A stretch of DNA of 64,000 bases from the NCBI RefSeq assembly GCF_963924675.1, contig NC_089232.1, positions 31,756,842 to 31,820,841 on the forward strand. The letters run 5' to 3'. A program made the translations under genes and the position numbers. This document shows, piece by piece, positions 1-13,178 of the stretch (the first letter of the stretch is position 1; every line of letters starts with the position of its first letter). The notes under the pieces are model-generated. The model was not told the DNA's origin. It saw only the letters and a program-made list of their open reading frames with translations, and did no database searches. This DNA is from Phocoena phocoena (lineage: Eukaryota; Chordata; Mammalia; Artiodactyla; Phocoenidae).

Positions 1-1860
1 AGGTTTAAGCCCAAAGCCCCCGCCCATCACTCCCCACCCCTACCCCAAGAACAACTGGCTAGCTTTATTGAGTTTTCTGGTCACAGGGCATCTGCTCTGC
101 ATGCCATTGGTTTCCAAAGGAACTGGGCCAAGGCACTGAGGTTAAATTAGTATAAGTCTTTCATTGCTAGTAGGCAGACTGCTTCCAACATGTTTTTCTG
201 ACAGTACAAGGCTATATTCATATACAAGGACTGTTCACCCTGAAAATACATGCTTTCCCTCCCTGCAATAACACACGCATATTCAAAAAAAAAAAAACCC
301 TCTAACTACCAACAAGATTTAATGCCTACCTTCTGTTTACAATTATTTAGAATCTGTCCTTCTCTTGACTGCTTTGTTTCTTGTGCTGCCACCACCAAAA
401 TTCCCTGAGGGAATGTGGATGTCTGCGTGCCCCATACCCACTGCGTGTCTTTGTTCTCCAGAACGCCAGGCTTGGAGGGTTACGAAGGGTGGTTGCTCTC
501 AGCCTTGGTCATACTGCACCTCCTCTAAAAAGAATGGAAAGGTTAAGAGATCTGGCCTTCAAGGGAAAATCCTTTAAAGGTGCTTTTCCAATCCTATAGA
601 GCAGATTCATGTTCAAAGAGAGAGATGAAATAGGTCTGGCCTTGTTTTGAAGGACTGGAGACTAGTTCTCCTTTCAAACTTGATGTTATAGTATTTTTGT
701 GACTATATAAGTTTTTAAAAGTTGTCACAATTTTAGGTGTGATTTTTCCTATTCAGCATGAAGGTCATGGAATATGCTCTGAGTTGGCAGGTTTACAGTT
801 GACTTGACCAAGAACTCACTTTTAACGTAAGTAATTTAGATAGGTTAGGAATGCCCTTCTAGCCTGTCTGACCCTGCACATGGGTACCCCTACTTGGTAC
901 TTTACAGCTCTCACAATGTACTCTAACACTGCAGGCATCCGAGATGCCCTGCGTTCTATAGGTAGCTGCTTTTTGGAGGTCTGTGCACACAATTTGATTT
1001 GACTACATGCCATTTAAATTTCCCCAGAACACTAGCTTCAGTCAAACTAGTGCTCATTTTCATTATTGGTTCCCATGGTGGCCGGAGTTGGTCATGACTA
1101 AATTTGCCAGTTTTCTCCTGAGAGATATTTTGCTCTCCCATAGAAGCACATCAGCTTTTAGGGTGGTTTTGGAAGATGAGAAGTCATGACTTAATTTTGG
1201 GAACTAAAAACTATCCAACTGATAACTGTGTTAGAAAGCGGTTCAAGGAGTTTTGGGGGCCATTCGTACCACTTTGCTCAGCAAATCTTATCTTGGAAAA
1301 CTTCTCTGCCCCATTTCATTTGAATTTCCCCACAGACATCATCATCTGGGAATCACTGTGACAGATCTCACATCGATATACTCGCCTGAGAGATTAGAAT
1401 TATGTCTTTCCACATATATTGCAAAGGAGAAGGTGTTCCGTTTATCTCCTGTCCCCTGACTAACGCTTTCCTATCACCATATGGGTGCACATACTAAAGT
1501 TATAATGCAAGGAAACATTTATCCTCTTCATATACTATTCAGAAAGCCATTTGGCACCAGTACAGAATTTAACTTAAAGACCCTGTAATTTGGAATTCAC
1601 CAAATACATTCAGAGTTCTAGAAAGAGAAATAAAAATGGTGGCGGGGTGAGGGGGGGACCCACCTTTTTTGTTTCTGAAAACAATATTTAAGGTCAGAAC
1701 TGTTTAAAAAGAAGCACTGCTAAAAAGTTACAGGATTCAGAGAAACATAGTATTTTTGTACAGTATCTTCTAAAATGTTCAGATCTCTCTCTACATCTCT
1801 TTACAATGTAATGCCTCTAAGTAACTGGTTTCCCAATAAATTGATTTTGATGCCGCTTCT
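1..1860 (+). other. AAK1: AAK1 intron or alternative 3'UTR, non-coding
   Basis: No open frame of coding quality or recognisable exon is seen here. The stretch is mostly unique sequence with no interspersed repeat that I recognise. It ends in a poly(A) signal with a GT-rich element downstream, so part of it may be the 3'UTR of a shorter AAK1 transcript that stops before the long terminal exon. Intron is the alternative. Assignment to AAK1 is inferred from the downstream exon and from the gene order. Confidence 0.45.
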
Positions 1861-1877
1861 GCTGTGTTCTGTGTGGT
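1835..1877 (+). terminator. candidate poly(A) signal plus GT-rich downstream element
   Basis: AATAAA lies at 1835-1840, followed about 20-35 bases later by a T/GT-rich run (around 1860-1877, containing TGTGTTCTGTGTGG). This is the usual spacing of a hexamer, cleavage site and downstream GU element. It lies 1.2 kb before the AAK1 terminal coding exon, so if used it would end a shorter isoform. Confidence 0.5.
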
Positions 1878-3091
1878 TAATTCAAGCAGAAACTTTAGCA
1901 GGGGAAAATTGTTAGCAGAAGTTTCTACTACCTAATGGTTTGCTTAGAAGGGGAGAGGGTAACGTGGGGAGGGGATGATTGAATTTCCGCTGTACAGAGG
2001 TTCTGAGTCATCTATAAGAGTCCAAATCATGGTACCTATAATTTCTTACCCTGGTGGGTTGGGAAACCCATGATGACATGATATCTCTACCCCCAGCCAC
2101 GCTTTTCTCTGGATTCTTCTTGCTTAGTTACATATGCCTTTTTCCTGCCCTCTTGCTAACATGTGCCCAATGACATACTTCCAACCTGCTAATATTTCTT
2201 GGAAGGTAAGCTCTCTTGCATTCTGATAATTGTCTATTTGATTTTAAAAGCCAGAGCACCCTGAGGCACCTCTACCTAGATAGAAATAGATTGGTTTATT
2301 AGAGTTTGCAAATACTTCTGTAATTACCTGTGCATTTTACTCCTTCTGCTTAAAGAACTTTATGATGGATTCATTTAAGCAGAGGAGATCTTTGCTAACT
2401 TAGAAGACTGAAAACAAAATTCCAGGGCAACTCTAGCTGAAGGTGATTGATTTAATATGATTTTGATTATGTCTCCTCCCCTTAGAAAGTGCCTTCAGTA
2501 TTCATATTTGAGGCACTCTTGTGCTCTTTGAATAGTGCTTATGATGTAAATCATCAAGTAATTTTGCATTTATCAAGCAGCCACGTTCTCCTGCTTTGGC
2601 GGGGTGGGGGGGGGGGAGGTTCCATCCTCAGTTACAGGCAGTGTGGAGCAGATGACCACATGTCGCATCTGATTTGAGTTTGTCCCCAGACAGTATTTCT
2701 GCATCAGCCAGAACTGTCATGGTGGATGTGGAGATGAGTGACTGGGTTTGTTTTCATTCCATCCTTAGCCAGCACCAGGTAGAGCAGGTGTCAGTGCCTG
2801 GCCCCGTGCGTAGGAGCATTGCATAGTTACGCTGAATGTCTTTGTGCCTAACATCTTCATCTGCTTTCCTGCACATCGTGCCTATCGTGTTCCGAAATGT
2901 GAGACCGTGATTGGTTGTGTTCCAGTTTGTGTGCAGTTTCCTTGCCTGACTTTTCTTTTTCTGTTTTTCCTTTTCCATTTTCAACATCTATTATTTGGTT
3001 CCACAATGTTTCTGCCACGGGTTGACCATTAAATGTTCCAAGGAGAGTTGAATGGACCTGTGCATTAATTCTGCGTTTTGTGCTTTTCTAG
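1861..3091 (+). other. AAK1: AAK1 intron preceding the terminal coding exon
   Basis: Non-coding sequence ending in the acceptor TGCTTTTCTAG at 3081-3091. It contains a G-run around 2600-2617. I recognise no transposable element. Short open frames here lack any family resemblance. Confidence 0.6.
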
Positions 3092-4221
3092 GTATCCAGA
3101 GAGAGCCCAATCCCTATCCTGTAATAACTGTAGAGCACTTTAAAGAATCAACGGGTTTTAAAGACCTTCCCCTGTATCCAGACCCCTCCAGAGTACCTGG
3201 AATGAAAACTCAGAACAGTTTAGAATATGACTACTTGGCCCGAGATGGCCCTTCCAGCAACAGCTCGTTCCACAGCAGTGAAGAGGAGGGGACCGACCTC
3301 GAGGGGGACATGCTGGACTGCAGTGGGTCTCGACCTCTCCTCTTGGAGTCGTCAGAAGAGGATGAGAGCTGCAGGCCTCCGCAGGGGAAGCTGGGAGGAG
3401 CCACTCCTTTCGCTCAGCCAGAAGTCTCTCCTGAGCAAGCCAAGGCAGCGCAAGGTGGAAGAAAGAACCAGTTCGGAGCCCTCACGCAGCCAACCGCTGA
3501 CGGACTCGGTGAGCCAGATGTTTTCGCCACTGCTCCCTTCAGGAGCTCGAGGGTTCCCGCTGATGACGTGGACATTTTCACCAAAGCCCCATTTGTCTGC
3601 AAGGGCAGCGTGGCTCCTTCCCAGCCAGAGGAGGCCGACGTGTTCTTGAGAGCTCCTTTCACTAAGAAGAAAAGCATGGAGGAGTTAACCATTGCCCAGA
3701 GCGCCTCCCCGGAGTCTCCTGCGCAGCCCGGTCTCCTCCGTCAGACCAATGACATCCCTCTGCTCCCGGGCCTTGATCGAGCCGTGCATCCCTCTGTCCG
3801 AGCTCAGTATTCCATGGCTGGTTTTGCCCAACCGTCTAACCACCCCTCCCATTCTGTACAAGCAGCAGACCATCTTGACAGCGTCTCTCCCAGGGGCACC
3901 TCTCTGGAATCTGGCGCCCATCCTAATGACAGAAACAAAGGACCTCAGCCCCAGAAAGAATCTGTCTCAGGCCCCGTGGCTGGCAAACCATTCCGCCCCC
4001 AGTCTTTATCCAAATATTCCCGTCACTATAGCCCAGAAGATGAGCCAAGTCCAGAAGCCCAGCCCATCGCTGCCTACAAAATTGTTTCGCAAACCAATAA
4101 GCAGTCGATAGCGGGCTCTGTTTCCATCACATCCCTTTCCTCCAGGACTACGGAGCTGACAGCTGCTGATCCTTTTGCTTTAGCGCCCTTTCCTTCGAAA
4201 TCAGGCAAGCAGAAACCTTAG
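3092..4221 (+). CDS. AAK1: AAK1 long-isoform terminal coding exon (adaptor-binding tail)
   Basis: AAK1 is a Ser/Thr kinase of the NAK family that phosphorylates the AP-2 mu subunit and regulates clathrin-mediated endocytosis. This exon encodes only a non-catalytic C-terminal tail. It opens after the acceptor at 3090-3091 with two bases completing a split codon, then runs 375 codons to TAG at 4219-4221. The tail has the block SLEYDYLARDGPSSNSSFHS, which is very like the tail of the paralogue BMP2K, then an acidic Ser/Glu stretch. Four D-x-F-x-x-A-P-F motifs follow: DVFATAPF (3517-3540), DIFTKAPF (3571-3594), DVFLRAPF (3637-3660) and DPFALAPF (4168-4191, close to the C-terminus). These resemble adaptor-binding short linear motifs. 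The sequence is otherwise low in predicted structure (Pro, Ser, Gln). The upstream ATG at 3052 is intronic and not a start. BMP2K is the alternative by sequence alone; the NFU1-GFPT1 neighbours decide for AAK1. Confidence 0.82.
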
Positions 4222-6706
4222 GAGCCATACCTGAGCCTTAGGCCTCTGTCTCTACCCCACCCTTAATACCCACCACATCACTCCCAGCTGAGCCTTCCTA
4301 AGAAGAAATATGGACATATCAATTATTATCTTCCAGTTCCATGAGTCAGCAGGAATTCTTCAGTCAGCAAACTCAGTCGAGGTGATAACTTAGTTGAAAC
4401 TCCTTTAAGTTATGCTCAATTCTTTTGTTTATATTGATTTCTGGACTTCCAGGCATTTCCATCTCCACCTCCACCCAGAGCTCTGCTTTTTGTTGTTTGC
4501 CTAGAAACTGTTTAAGTCTAGAACTACTTCCCAGTAAATCCAGAAATAACTTCCCAAAGGGGCCATGTTATTGCTAGTTTGACTCCTGTAGTTCCTGTTC
4601 TGAGTCATGTCTATCAAGGAATCAAGATGAGTTCCTCCCGGACTTGGTTTCATACTCTTGAAGAGGGTATATTTCAGGAAAGAAAACCAGATAAAAATTC
4701 TGCACGTCAAAAGGAAGTGTAATCCCGCAGATACTAATCATTCCTGTGAAGCCGGCAGCTCTAGAAGGATTCTCTGGATCTGAGTCTGTGCAAGCCACAC
4801 GGGTCCTCGTGCATGAGTGTCTGTGGGTGTGTGACGTGTGTCAGATCCTTTCCTTTGTAGAAATGCAAACAGATATCTATGCTCGTGTCTAATAGTGTTG
4901 AGCCTTCCCCATGTGCACACTTTAAAAATTCGTGTGAGTGCACAGCTATGTGTGTGCATGTCTGTGTGCACAGGAAACATTCTTCCTTTAGCTAAACCCT
5001 GTCCCACCTCGCGTACCTCCACAATCACTCATTTGCTGACATTGGTCTCCTGACCTAACTGACTTGAACCCTGTTTTTATTGAGTTCTTTTCTCATGGCA
5101 TAATTGAATTCATTGGAATATATAGGAAAATCCTGTTGGAACTGAAGTTTCTAGGTAGATTTTTTTTTTCCCCTCTAGAATTTGCCATGAACAAATTCCA
5201 TTTACACAGGCTTGAGAAATTTATTATCCTTATACAGTTCCCCCTCAGAACAATAGAAAAGAGCACAATGTTACAGTTCCAAACGCTGGGTTTGTGGTCT
5301 AAGTAATTTTAAAAAGTACTTAAAAACCTTAGGTCTGAGCACTCCATGCTGTCAGTAGGAAATTAATTAATCATGAGACTAGGCTACAAACTAGATTTGC
5401 TTGTTTTTCCACATCCTTGTCACCTTTGTCTATTGCTTCTTGAGGAAATAGAAATCTGAGACATGTAAATAAGTTAGGGAGAAAGGAAAAGAGCTGAACC
5501 AGCCAGCCATGAAAACCTTTCAATTCTCTGTCCCCTTGGATGCTAAAGTAGGTCAGATAGGTGCCTCGCTTGTGTTTTTGAAATGTCTTGTATTTCTGGA
5601 AAGATCTGACTTATTCTTGGCTGTTTTCATACCCTTTATTATTAGTGCCTTAAAATGAAACTTACGTCTCAGTGGGAAGATTTCTGCTGAAGATGTTCAA
5701 TTTCCTATTTCAACTTGAAAGCTTCCTGTGACTTGTAGTAAATGTTAGTGATTTCTCCACTAGCTGGAGATGTTGGGAGAGTTGCTTACCAACCCAGATT
5801 AATGATTTAAGGATTATGGGAAATTTGTCCAAGAATCAAGCCTGAATGCCAAACTCCACTGCAGTTAAGTGTCACACTTTTAAATTTGAAGTTCAGGGAT
5901 CTTGGCAGTAAAATATGAACAGATACTTTTCAAGGCTTTTCGTAGTTTAGTCTCCACCTATTTCAGCTGTCCAGGTTAAAAGATAAATTTAAATAATAGG
6001 CACTGGATCAGGGCTCCTAGCAATGATTTTCCAACTGAGGTTTCAGCAGTGCTGGTCCTTCACTTTTATGGATGTTAAATGTTCATTGGGCTTTTCTCCC
6101 AATGATCATTTCTGAATTTTCTGTGTAACAGTGGATGTAGAATCATCTTTCCATTTGAATAGTTTTGGCTAACAGGTGTGGAACTTAGCACCCCAAGCTC
6201 TTCCCTTGCCTTTATCAATTAAAGCCTTCACGTGCAGGAGTGAAAAGGATGGGAATATTCAAGGAGAGTTCTCACCCCAGAAACTCTTAAAGCAGAAGGT
6301 CATTCTAATTCACCAGAGGTGTTCAGGATTACCTCTGTAACAGCCCTGCAAAATGACTTTCCTTTGGTTATTTGATCACTTCCCTTCTGATCATTTTAGT
6401 TCTCAAGGTGAAAATCAATAAAATCTTGGTAATTTTATTACATAATTGACTCATTTGTCAAGCTGTGCTTGTAATCCTTTTTTATTCTCACTGGAGACCT
6501 ATGATGGCTGGAGACTCTAAATACCTTTTTTGAACAAGAAATGAATATAAACACATGCTAGATTACTTTTGTGGTGTTCTTAATGATGCATGAAAATTTT
6601 AGGACTATTGGATTACATTAATTATTAGTTAATAACTAGTGAACTCTGCGCTGATCTTCTTTGGATCATATAGAGTAAATGCATCATTTAAAGACACAGT
6701 GTTCTT
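4222..6706 (+). other. AAK1: probable AAK1 3'UTR, no gene
   Basis: Unique AT-rich sequence follows the stop without any recognised repeat for 2.5 kb. That is consistent with the long 3'UTR known for AAK1 in other mammals. A GT/CA-rich tract lies around 4800-4975. The end of the transcript cannot be fixed from sequence alone. Confidence 0.5.
6417..6422 (+). terminator. AAK1: candidate poly(A) signal for AAK1
   Basis: AATAAA, followed by T-rich and then TG-rich sequence up to about 6475. It is the first well-formed hexamer I picked out downstream of the AAK1 stop. A further AATAAA lies at 10114-10119. Usage is unproven. Confidence 0.35.
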
Positions 6707-6835
6707 GGGACTTCCCTGGCGGTCCAGCGGTTAGGACTCCACACTCCCAGTGCAGGGGGCATGGGTTCAATCCCTGGTCAGGGAACTAAGATCCCGCATG
6801 CTGCACGGCGTGGCCAAAAAATAATAAAGATAAAA
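6707..6835 (+). mobile_element. short CHR-type SINE
   Basis: It begins GGGACTTCCCTGGCGGTCCA, has a tRNA-like B-box region (GGTTCAATCCCTGG) and ends in GTGGCC plus an A-rich tail. It is flanked by the 7-bp duplication TGTTCTT (6700-6706 and 6836-6842). Confidence 0.9.
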
Positions 6836-6842
6836 TGTTCTT

Positions 6843-8921
6843 GCCAGAGTCCATCCTGAATCTGGAAATCTGGAAAATTTTCGTTTTAAGGGAATCAGGA
6901 GTGCTCAGGGCGCTTTGAATTAGTAGCGGATGCATGTTTCCAACAACTACTGCATTAGGTTAACACTAAGGAGAAAAAGAAAACATATAGTCAACAAAAT
7001 ACTGCATTACTTGTTTTAGTTTGTTTTATGTGTTACTTGCTTTACACATGTACGGAATGCAGGAACCTGTGACCTTTCATTTCAGTGGAGCACAATGAGC
7101 CAGGGTACATGTAGACATAAAGCATTGACCCGCAGCACGCACTAATGAACTCTTAAAGGATCCACATTAATGGACTAACAGGCACTATTGAATTCATGAA
7201 GTTATCTTATGTGTGGTGAAAAATATTTAGCATGTCTGTTTCTTGAGTTCACACACAGATAACCCTTTAGCTCCAAATCCTGGTTAGATTGGGAAATGGA
7301 ATGAACAAAATTTGACGCTTGAAGCAGATGCAGGGCAGGACCCAAAGAAATCTAGGTCACAAACTCCATTTCATTTTGGGCCCACTCATTGTTGAGCTGA
7401 AAATTTCATATGTGTGGACTGGTGTATATGTATTCACTCGCCCACGTTAGGTCTGAGTTTAACCTGGCAACCTTTGTGAACTGTCAAGAAAAATACCAGT
7501 ATCTTATTGACCCATTATTTAGTAAGTTTTAGAATACACGTACATCAATGTTTTCAGCTATTTGGTGGACATTTCGCTGACTCAAAAAGTAGCGGATTTC
7601 AGTTTTCTTTAAAATAGGTGCAATCACCAGAGTGATTCTGACAATAGAAATTCGATCATGCTGTATTTGCTTCCCTAAGGAAGTTGTCAAAACATAGGTT
7701 ATATAGTATGTATGCATCCTATCAAATAGGAAATTTTATTATAGGAAACTAGAGAAAGGTGAGATCCAACTCACTCTTTAGCAGGAAGGATACTACCTAA
7801 AATGGAGTCCCTTGGGTCCCTTTAATAAAGAAAGATGTTATTCTCTGCTGTGTGTTTGGAATTAAAATTGGAGAACACAGGCCAGTCAAGTTCGGAATTG
7901 CTACTGGTCACACAGATGCAGTTTTCTATGAGAAATTTGGAACCCAGATTATTCTGATGAAAGATACATAGGAGAGCCTCTGAAGAGACCACAGCTTGTA
8001 AGGAGGCAAGAGCTCCTTGTAAATGCCCACAGCCATCCCTGAGTTGTAATCCTCCAATCCTGCTTTCTGGAGTAAACATGAAGATTTTAAATGTAATCAT
8101 GTAAATTTAAATTCTTGCCTTTTCCAGTGACTGTCGACTACTTGTTTGTTGGTTGGTTTTGTTTGTTTTAACCACCAGAACACTTGCAAACTTGTGAAGT
8201 TCACTTAAGGAAGGATTTCAAAATGCTTGAAAATAAAAAGTAGTATCTGGCTGGGAATTGTTTTTGTGTTCTTTTGCTACAAGATAAATTTGCTAGGCTG
8301 TGAAAACAACTAGCTGCTCAGCTTCGATGTGGGAATCCACACTGGCAGTGTCTTGATTGCCAGGACGCCATCTTGCTCTCTGACTTCCTGGTCCTACCAG
8401 CCTCATTTGCACCTTGACCTTTATTAGGAAACAGGCCTCCCACATGTGATGCCCAGATCCCATCTTTAAACTGCCAGACACAGGTCTTTCCTGCTTTTTC
8501 TCTACCCCTGCAAGTCTTCCTGGCTCACCTTCCTTGTTCATTTCCTCACTTGACATTCCCCTATTATCATCGTACCAATAAGTGGGGAGTGAGAGGTATG
8601 ACTGAATGAATGATCGTGCTAATTTTTATTTGCCTCCCTTGTTACTGTAAACAGTTTTTCTTAAATTTTAGCCTAGCCTGTGATAATCTCACCACACTGG
8701 AATAATTCCAAATACGAGTGAAATGGCTCACCTTCCCCTTTTCTTAGGGACTAGAAGAAAGGATGAAGGAAGGTTGGCAGAAGCCCAGCCTTACTCTGGA
8801 GACACAGCCCCAAAACCTCATGCTCTCTACCTTGATCTAACACAGGCCCAGAGTGCCCTAGAATGCAGGGGCAAGTTTATGTTTGAAGGACTCTAGAGTA
8901 GCTTGTAAAAATGGCTAAATG
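6843..8921. other. no gene seen (AAK1 3'UTR or intergenic)
   Basis: AT-rich unique sequence. Nothing recognisable beyond short chance open frames. Confidence 0.6.
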
Positions 8922-9027
8922 GGGAAATTCCCTGGTGGTCCAGTGGTTAAGACTCTGTGCTTTCACTCCCGTGGGCCCAGGTTCGATCCCTGGTCAGGGA
9001 ACTAAGATCCCACAAGCCAAAAAAAGA
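8922..9027 (+). mobile_element. short CHR-type SINE
   Basis: A copy of the same short family as at 6707, with GGTTCGATCCCTGGTCAGGG and an A-rich tail. It is bounded by the 9-bp duplication GGCTAAATG (8913-8921 and 9028-9036). Confidence 0.9.
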
Positions 9028-9036
9028 GGCTAAATG

Positions 9037-11950
9037 TTAACCAGCACACTGGTGGCTTAGTCCAGTATTCCTGTAACTTGTAATTCCATAAGAAATTTAG
9101 TCCGAGTTACTTCTCTGCAATCTCAGTATGAGTGAAACAGTGTTTTGAGTTTATAATAATGTTTTTTTCTTGAAATTAAGTCAATGTCATCTACATTGCA
9201 TTTAATAGAACCATATATACATGTTAGAGGGATCTATGTGATTCCTTTTGGTAAGGAATTATACAGAAGTGGTTTTTTTTACCAATGTCAGTTAAAGTGG
9301 GATTTGGGGAGTGAGAGAAGACAATATCACCTTCCCACTCTGAAATGGCAAGTCAGTTGTATCTGAGTCCACCAAAGACTCCTGTTTGAGGAGTGTGATT
9401 GGAGTGTGTGTGTGTATCCTCATGCTTTCTGCCATGGTGTTGAATACCTCCTAATGAAGGCATCCAAAGAATACCAAGAGGTGACAGTAGGTATTTGAAA
9501 TGAGTAAATTCAGTTCCGTTAGCCTACCGAGTTAGAACTGGAGTTGTACTGGACAAAGGTGAGAGAAAGCAGCCATTGCCTTAGACTCATTTCCACAGTA
9601 AGCATGCTCTTCTCATCCACAAGGATAAAACTCAGTAGGGTTTGACCTAAACTCTCATGTGTGGTATTGGGAGGGCAGTAGTGAGCAGAATACTGCAAGG
9701 CCTGCAATATGTTACTTTGAAAGAGGGAATATTTAACGTCATTTGTTAGGGGATAGGAATGGAATAAAGGCCAAGGACCATGCTCGTTCCATGCAGAAGA
9801 GGTGAACGAACTCCTACTGACTATATTTTGAGTTGACTGAATGAGGAGGTCGACCCAGCTGTAAGGAATGTTGAGGTCATCAGACCTCAGGAAACAATAT
9901 GTGCATACAATCTCAAGGTCTGTGAACATGAGAAAGGGAAAAAAACATTTATAGAGTTAATCTTAACAGTTCTTGCAATACCTCTTTTTTGCAGACTCTT
10001 GGGTTTATGTTATTGCACCCTTTGTGTGAGCTATCTTATGTATCTGATAGTTTTTATGAATACTTGTTTGAGTTGTAAACTCTTGTACACTTTATTAAAA
10101 TGGACCTAATTAAAATAAATGATTTACACTTTGTATTATTTCTTAAGTCAGATCTTCCTAGGATTGAAGGGCTCCATAAGCACCTTTCACTTAGTACCAA
10201 GCCTAGCTCTACATTTTTAAGTTTCAAAGAGCAACTCTTGGTTGGTTGGTTGATTGGTTGGTTGGTTTCCAATGCTGGCATTGTTATTTCCTGAGACCTG
10301 CTTTTCATCTAGATGTTTGTGGAGGCATAAATGAAATAATACAAGATAATGGAGCCATAAGGACTGAGCTGGGAAAATCACAGAGCTCCCTGCAAGGTAA
10401 AGTTTCCTGTGAACTTCTAAAATGTGTTATCTGAATGTGACCTGCATTAATATGCAGTCTTCCAAAAAAAAAAAAAAATCCCTAAAGAGAGACCATAAGA
10501 AACTAAAGAGAGAAATCTTTAGTGGAAGTGGATTATGCCTAAAAATTTTTAAATCCATACTGTGGGGAAAACCTGCCTGCCTACGTCCTTTCCAAATCTG
10601 AGAAAATAACAAAGCTTTAATGAGCTGGACATCCGTGATTCAGGGAGAATTGGTAATGGGCTGAGTTCACAGACATGGTGTTCAAAGAAGATCCAGGGAT
10701 CCAAAGAGCTCTAGTATAAGATGCATCAATAAAGCCAGAGTTGCCTACTTTTTCTGAAGATTTATTTAAGATCTGATTCATCTATCTATCTTTAAATATG
10801 TGCCCTACCTAGTTCTACAACGTGAAGTTCTGATGTTTTTTCTATTTCAAGTTCTCATTAGCCAAAAGGAGTCTTCCTTATCGGTGACTCAGACCGTTCT
10901 GGGGGAAACCCTTTCAGATGCATCACTCCCACTGAGATGCAGGAGAAGCCTTCTGCAGAGGTGGACAGAGCTTACCTGTGGTGACTTATCTCTGCCTTAA
11001 TTGTAGAGAGAGCCAGAATTAGAAGCTCCAGCTCCCCTGGGGTGTTCTCTCTGCATACAGCCTTTGATGACTCACTTCTGCCAGCCCTGAGACTGGTTGG
11101 TAAGAGACCAGCCAGGGAGGAGGTGCCCTTGGATTGTCCCCTAGGTGAGAACCAAGTGGAAGGAACCAGAGTGAGACCCAGGGAAAAGCCAAGAATAAAT
11201 GGTTTAGACCTGTTTCTCTGTATTTGAAGATAAAGATCTTTCCCCTTACATCATGTGTTTTTTCCTTGAGTTTATCTTTCCTCATATTGAAGTATGTCAG
11301 CCTACAAGGAAGGAGACCAAGTACTTCTTCAACCTGCTTTTATGTAAGCTTAGCCCAGAGGCCCAAAGGACTCCAAGTATTCCCTTCAGAAGGCAGCCCA
11401 GTATTCCAGTGCTGAGATTTGGGACCAACGCCTCTTGCTACATATGGAATTCTTAAAGTCAGATATTGTGAAATTAGTAGTTCTACCAGATCTCCCATGC
11501 CTCATCCTGCTTCTGAGCAGGACCTTTTGACCCCAAGGACATATTTTATTTTTCACACTTTAGAGAAACCTTACATTGTCTGAGAGGAATGGATCACAAT
11601 TTTCTCTTAATCAAAAATTAAATATAAACTGTCAGACTTTTTTCAGTTTATAATGAATATTACTGGTAGAAATATTCAAGTAAAATTCAAAACAGCTAAA
11701 ACTGCACATCAAAAATTGATGGAAGATTGAAATCTTGACATTTTTAAATCAAAATTTTGATTTGGGAAATTTGAACTTAGTAGGTATAGTGGCCACAAGA
11801 GAGCTCAGTAGTAGAAACCATTGGTAAAATTTGAAATGAACTAAAAATTGACGAATAAATCTCCATTGTAAAATGTATATAGAAAAGGATGGATTCCAAT
11901 GAATATAATTACAATAAAATGGAAATACATTGCATAGGAAATTGATCCCT
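9037..11950. other. no gene seen
   Basis: Unique AT-rich sequence with a GGTT-rich tract around 10242-10266 and an A-run around 10465-10478. A 136-codon open frame on the minus strand (9519-9929) resembles no family I know. Confidence 0.55.
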
Positions 11951-11954
11951 TGTC

Positions 11955-12118
11955 CATCATTTCCTAGCTGTGTAATCTTGAAACATTACTGAACTTCTAA
12001 GGGACTCCGTTTCTTCATTTGTGAAATGGGAATAACATTAAATGCCCATGATACAGATTGCTATGAGGTGTGCTTAGAAAATGGCCCACTTTAAGTGCTC
12101 AATCAATGTTAGCTATTT
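11955..12118 (+). repeat. MIR SINE
   Basis: It matches the MIR core and 3' pattern: a TTTCTTCATTTGTGAAATGG block, a run of short A/T-rich spacer, then AAGTGCTCAATCAATGTTAG. The copy is old and diverged. Confidence 0.7.
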
Positions 12119-12619
12119 CTGTTTGATTCACCAGCTTTAGTGGCACCAACATGTGGTAATATCACAATTCCCTCAGCCCACCTGAAATTGTGCTTTACCT
12201 GACAGTTTTTAATATTTGTATTTATTTTATATTTTGCACACAAGTTGAGACTTTACTAATCTTTCATATAGCACTTTCAAATTCATATAAAATGTGACCA
12301 TGCTAAGAGCTCGAACAGAAATGAAGAGAGAGCTAGGGAGCTTGCCAGTGGGGAGCATGGATAAAGAAGGATTAATGAGGGAAACACTTGAATATGTCTG
12401 TATGCCAGCAGCTAAGGAGAAACAATCTGTAGAGAGGGAGCAGATGAAGATGAAGGAATAACAAAATGAAAAGTAAATGGACAGTAAGCACACCTAGCAC
12501 CCAGATCTTCGTTTCTAAATACCATTCTCTAATGGAATTTCTCCATGGAAGCAGGGCTCCACGGAGAAATTGCAGATTCTAGGGCTGGAGCAGGAAATAT
12601 ACAAAATGAACCAGGAGCA
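12119..12619. other. no gene seen
   Basis: AT-rich sequence with no feature I can name. Confidence 0.5.
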
Positions 12620-13147
12620 TCTGTAGTGCCGGAAAGTAAAGGAGTGCTAAAAATCATAATAAATTAAAAAATAAATAAAAATCACAGGGGCACAGACCCA
12701 ACCTGAATGAACTTCCAATGCTCAAAGCTGAAACAACTTAAGCAATGGAATAAATAACATAGTATTAGGTTACAACAAAGTATAAAGTAAATATCCATGA
12801 ACCCATGCTGATATAAAAAATGACTGAATAAATAAATGAAGAAAAGACATATACAGAAGAATTTCAGTTAATTTATTTAGCTCCCCATCTCCCCAAAGTG
12901 GAGCTTAATTCCACAAAATTTAAGTGTGGGTTGTGCGTTCAAAGAGTAGTGTACGGGGCTTCCCTGGTGGCGCAGTGGTTGAGAGTCCACCTGCCGATGC
13001 AGGGGCCGCGGGTTCGTGCCCCGGTGCGGGAGGATCCCACATGCCACGGAGCGCCTGGGCCCGTGAGCCGTGGCCGCTGAGCCTGCGCGTCCGGAGCCTG
13101 TGCTCAGCGACGGCAGAGGCCACAACAGTGAGAGGCCCGCGTACTGC

Positions 13148-13178
<31 letters not shown>

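Noticed and set aside
9519..9929. 136-codon open frame on the minus strand
   Set aside because: Longer than expected in AT-rich DNA, but without family resemblance, splice context or a nearby promoter. I treat it as chance.
12954..13060. tRNA-like A and B boxes repeated throughout the window
   Set aside because: These are the heads of CHR-type SINEs, not tRNA genes: no full cloverleaf, and each is attached to a SINE body.
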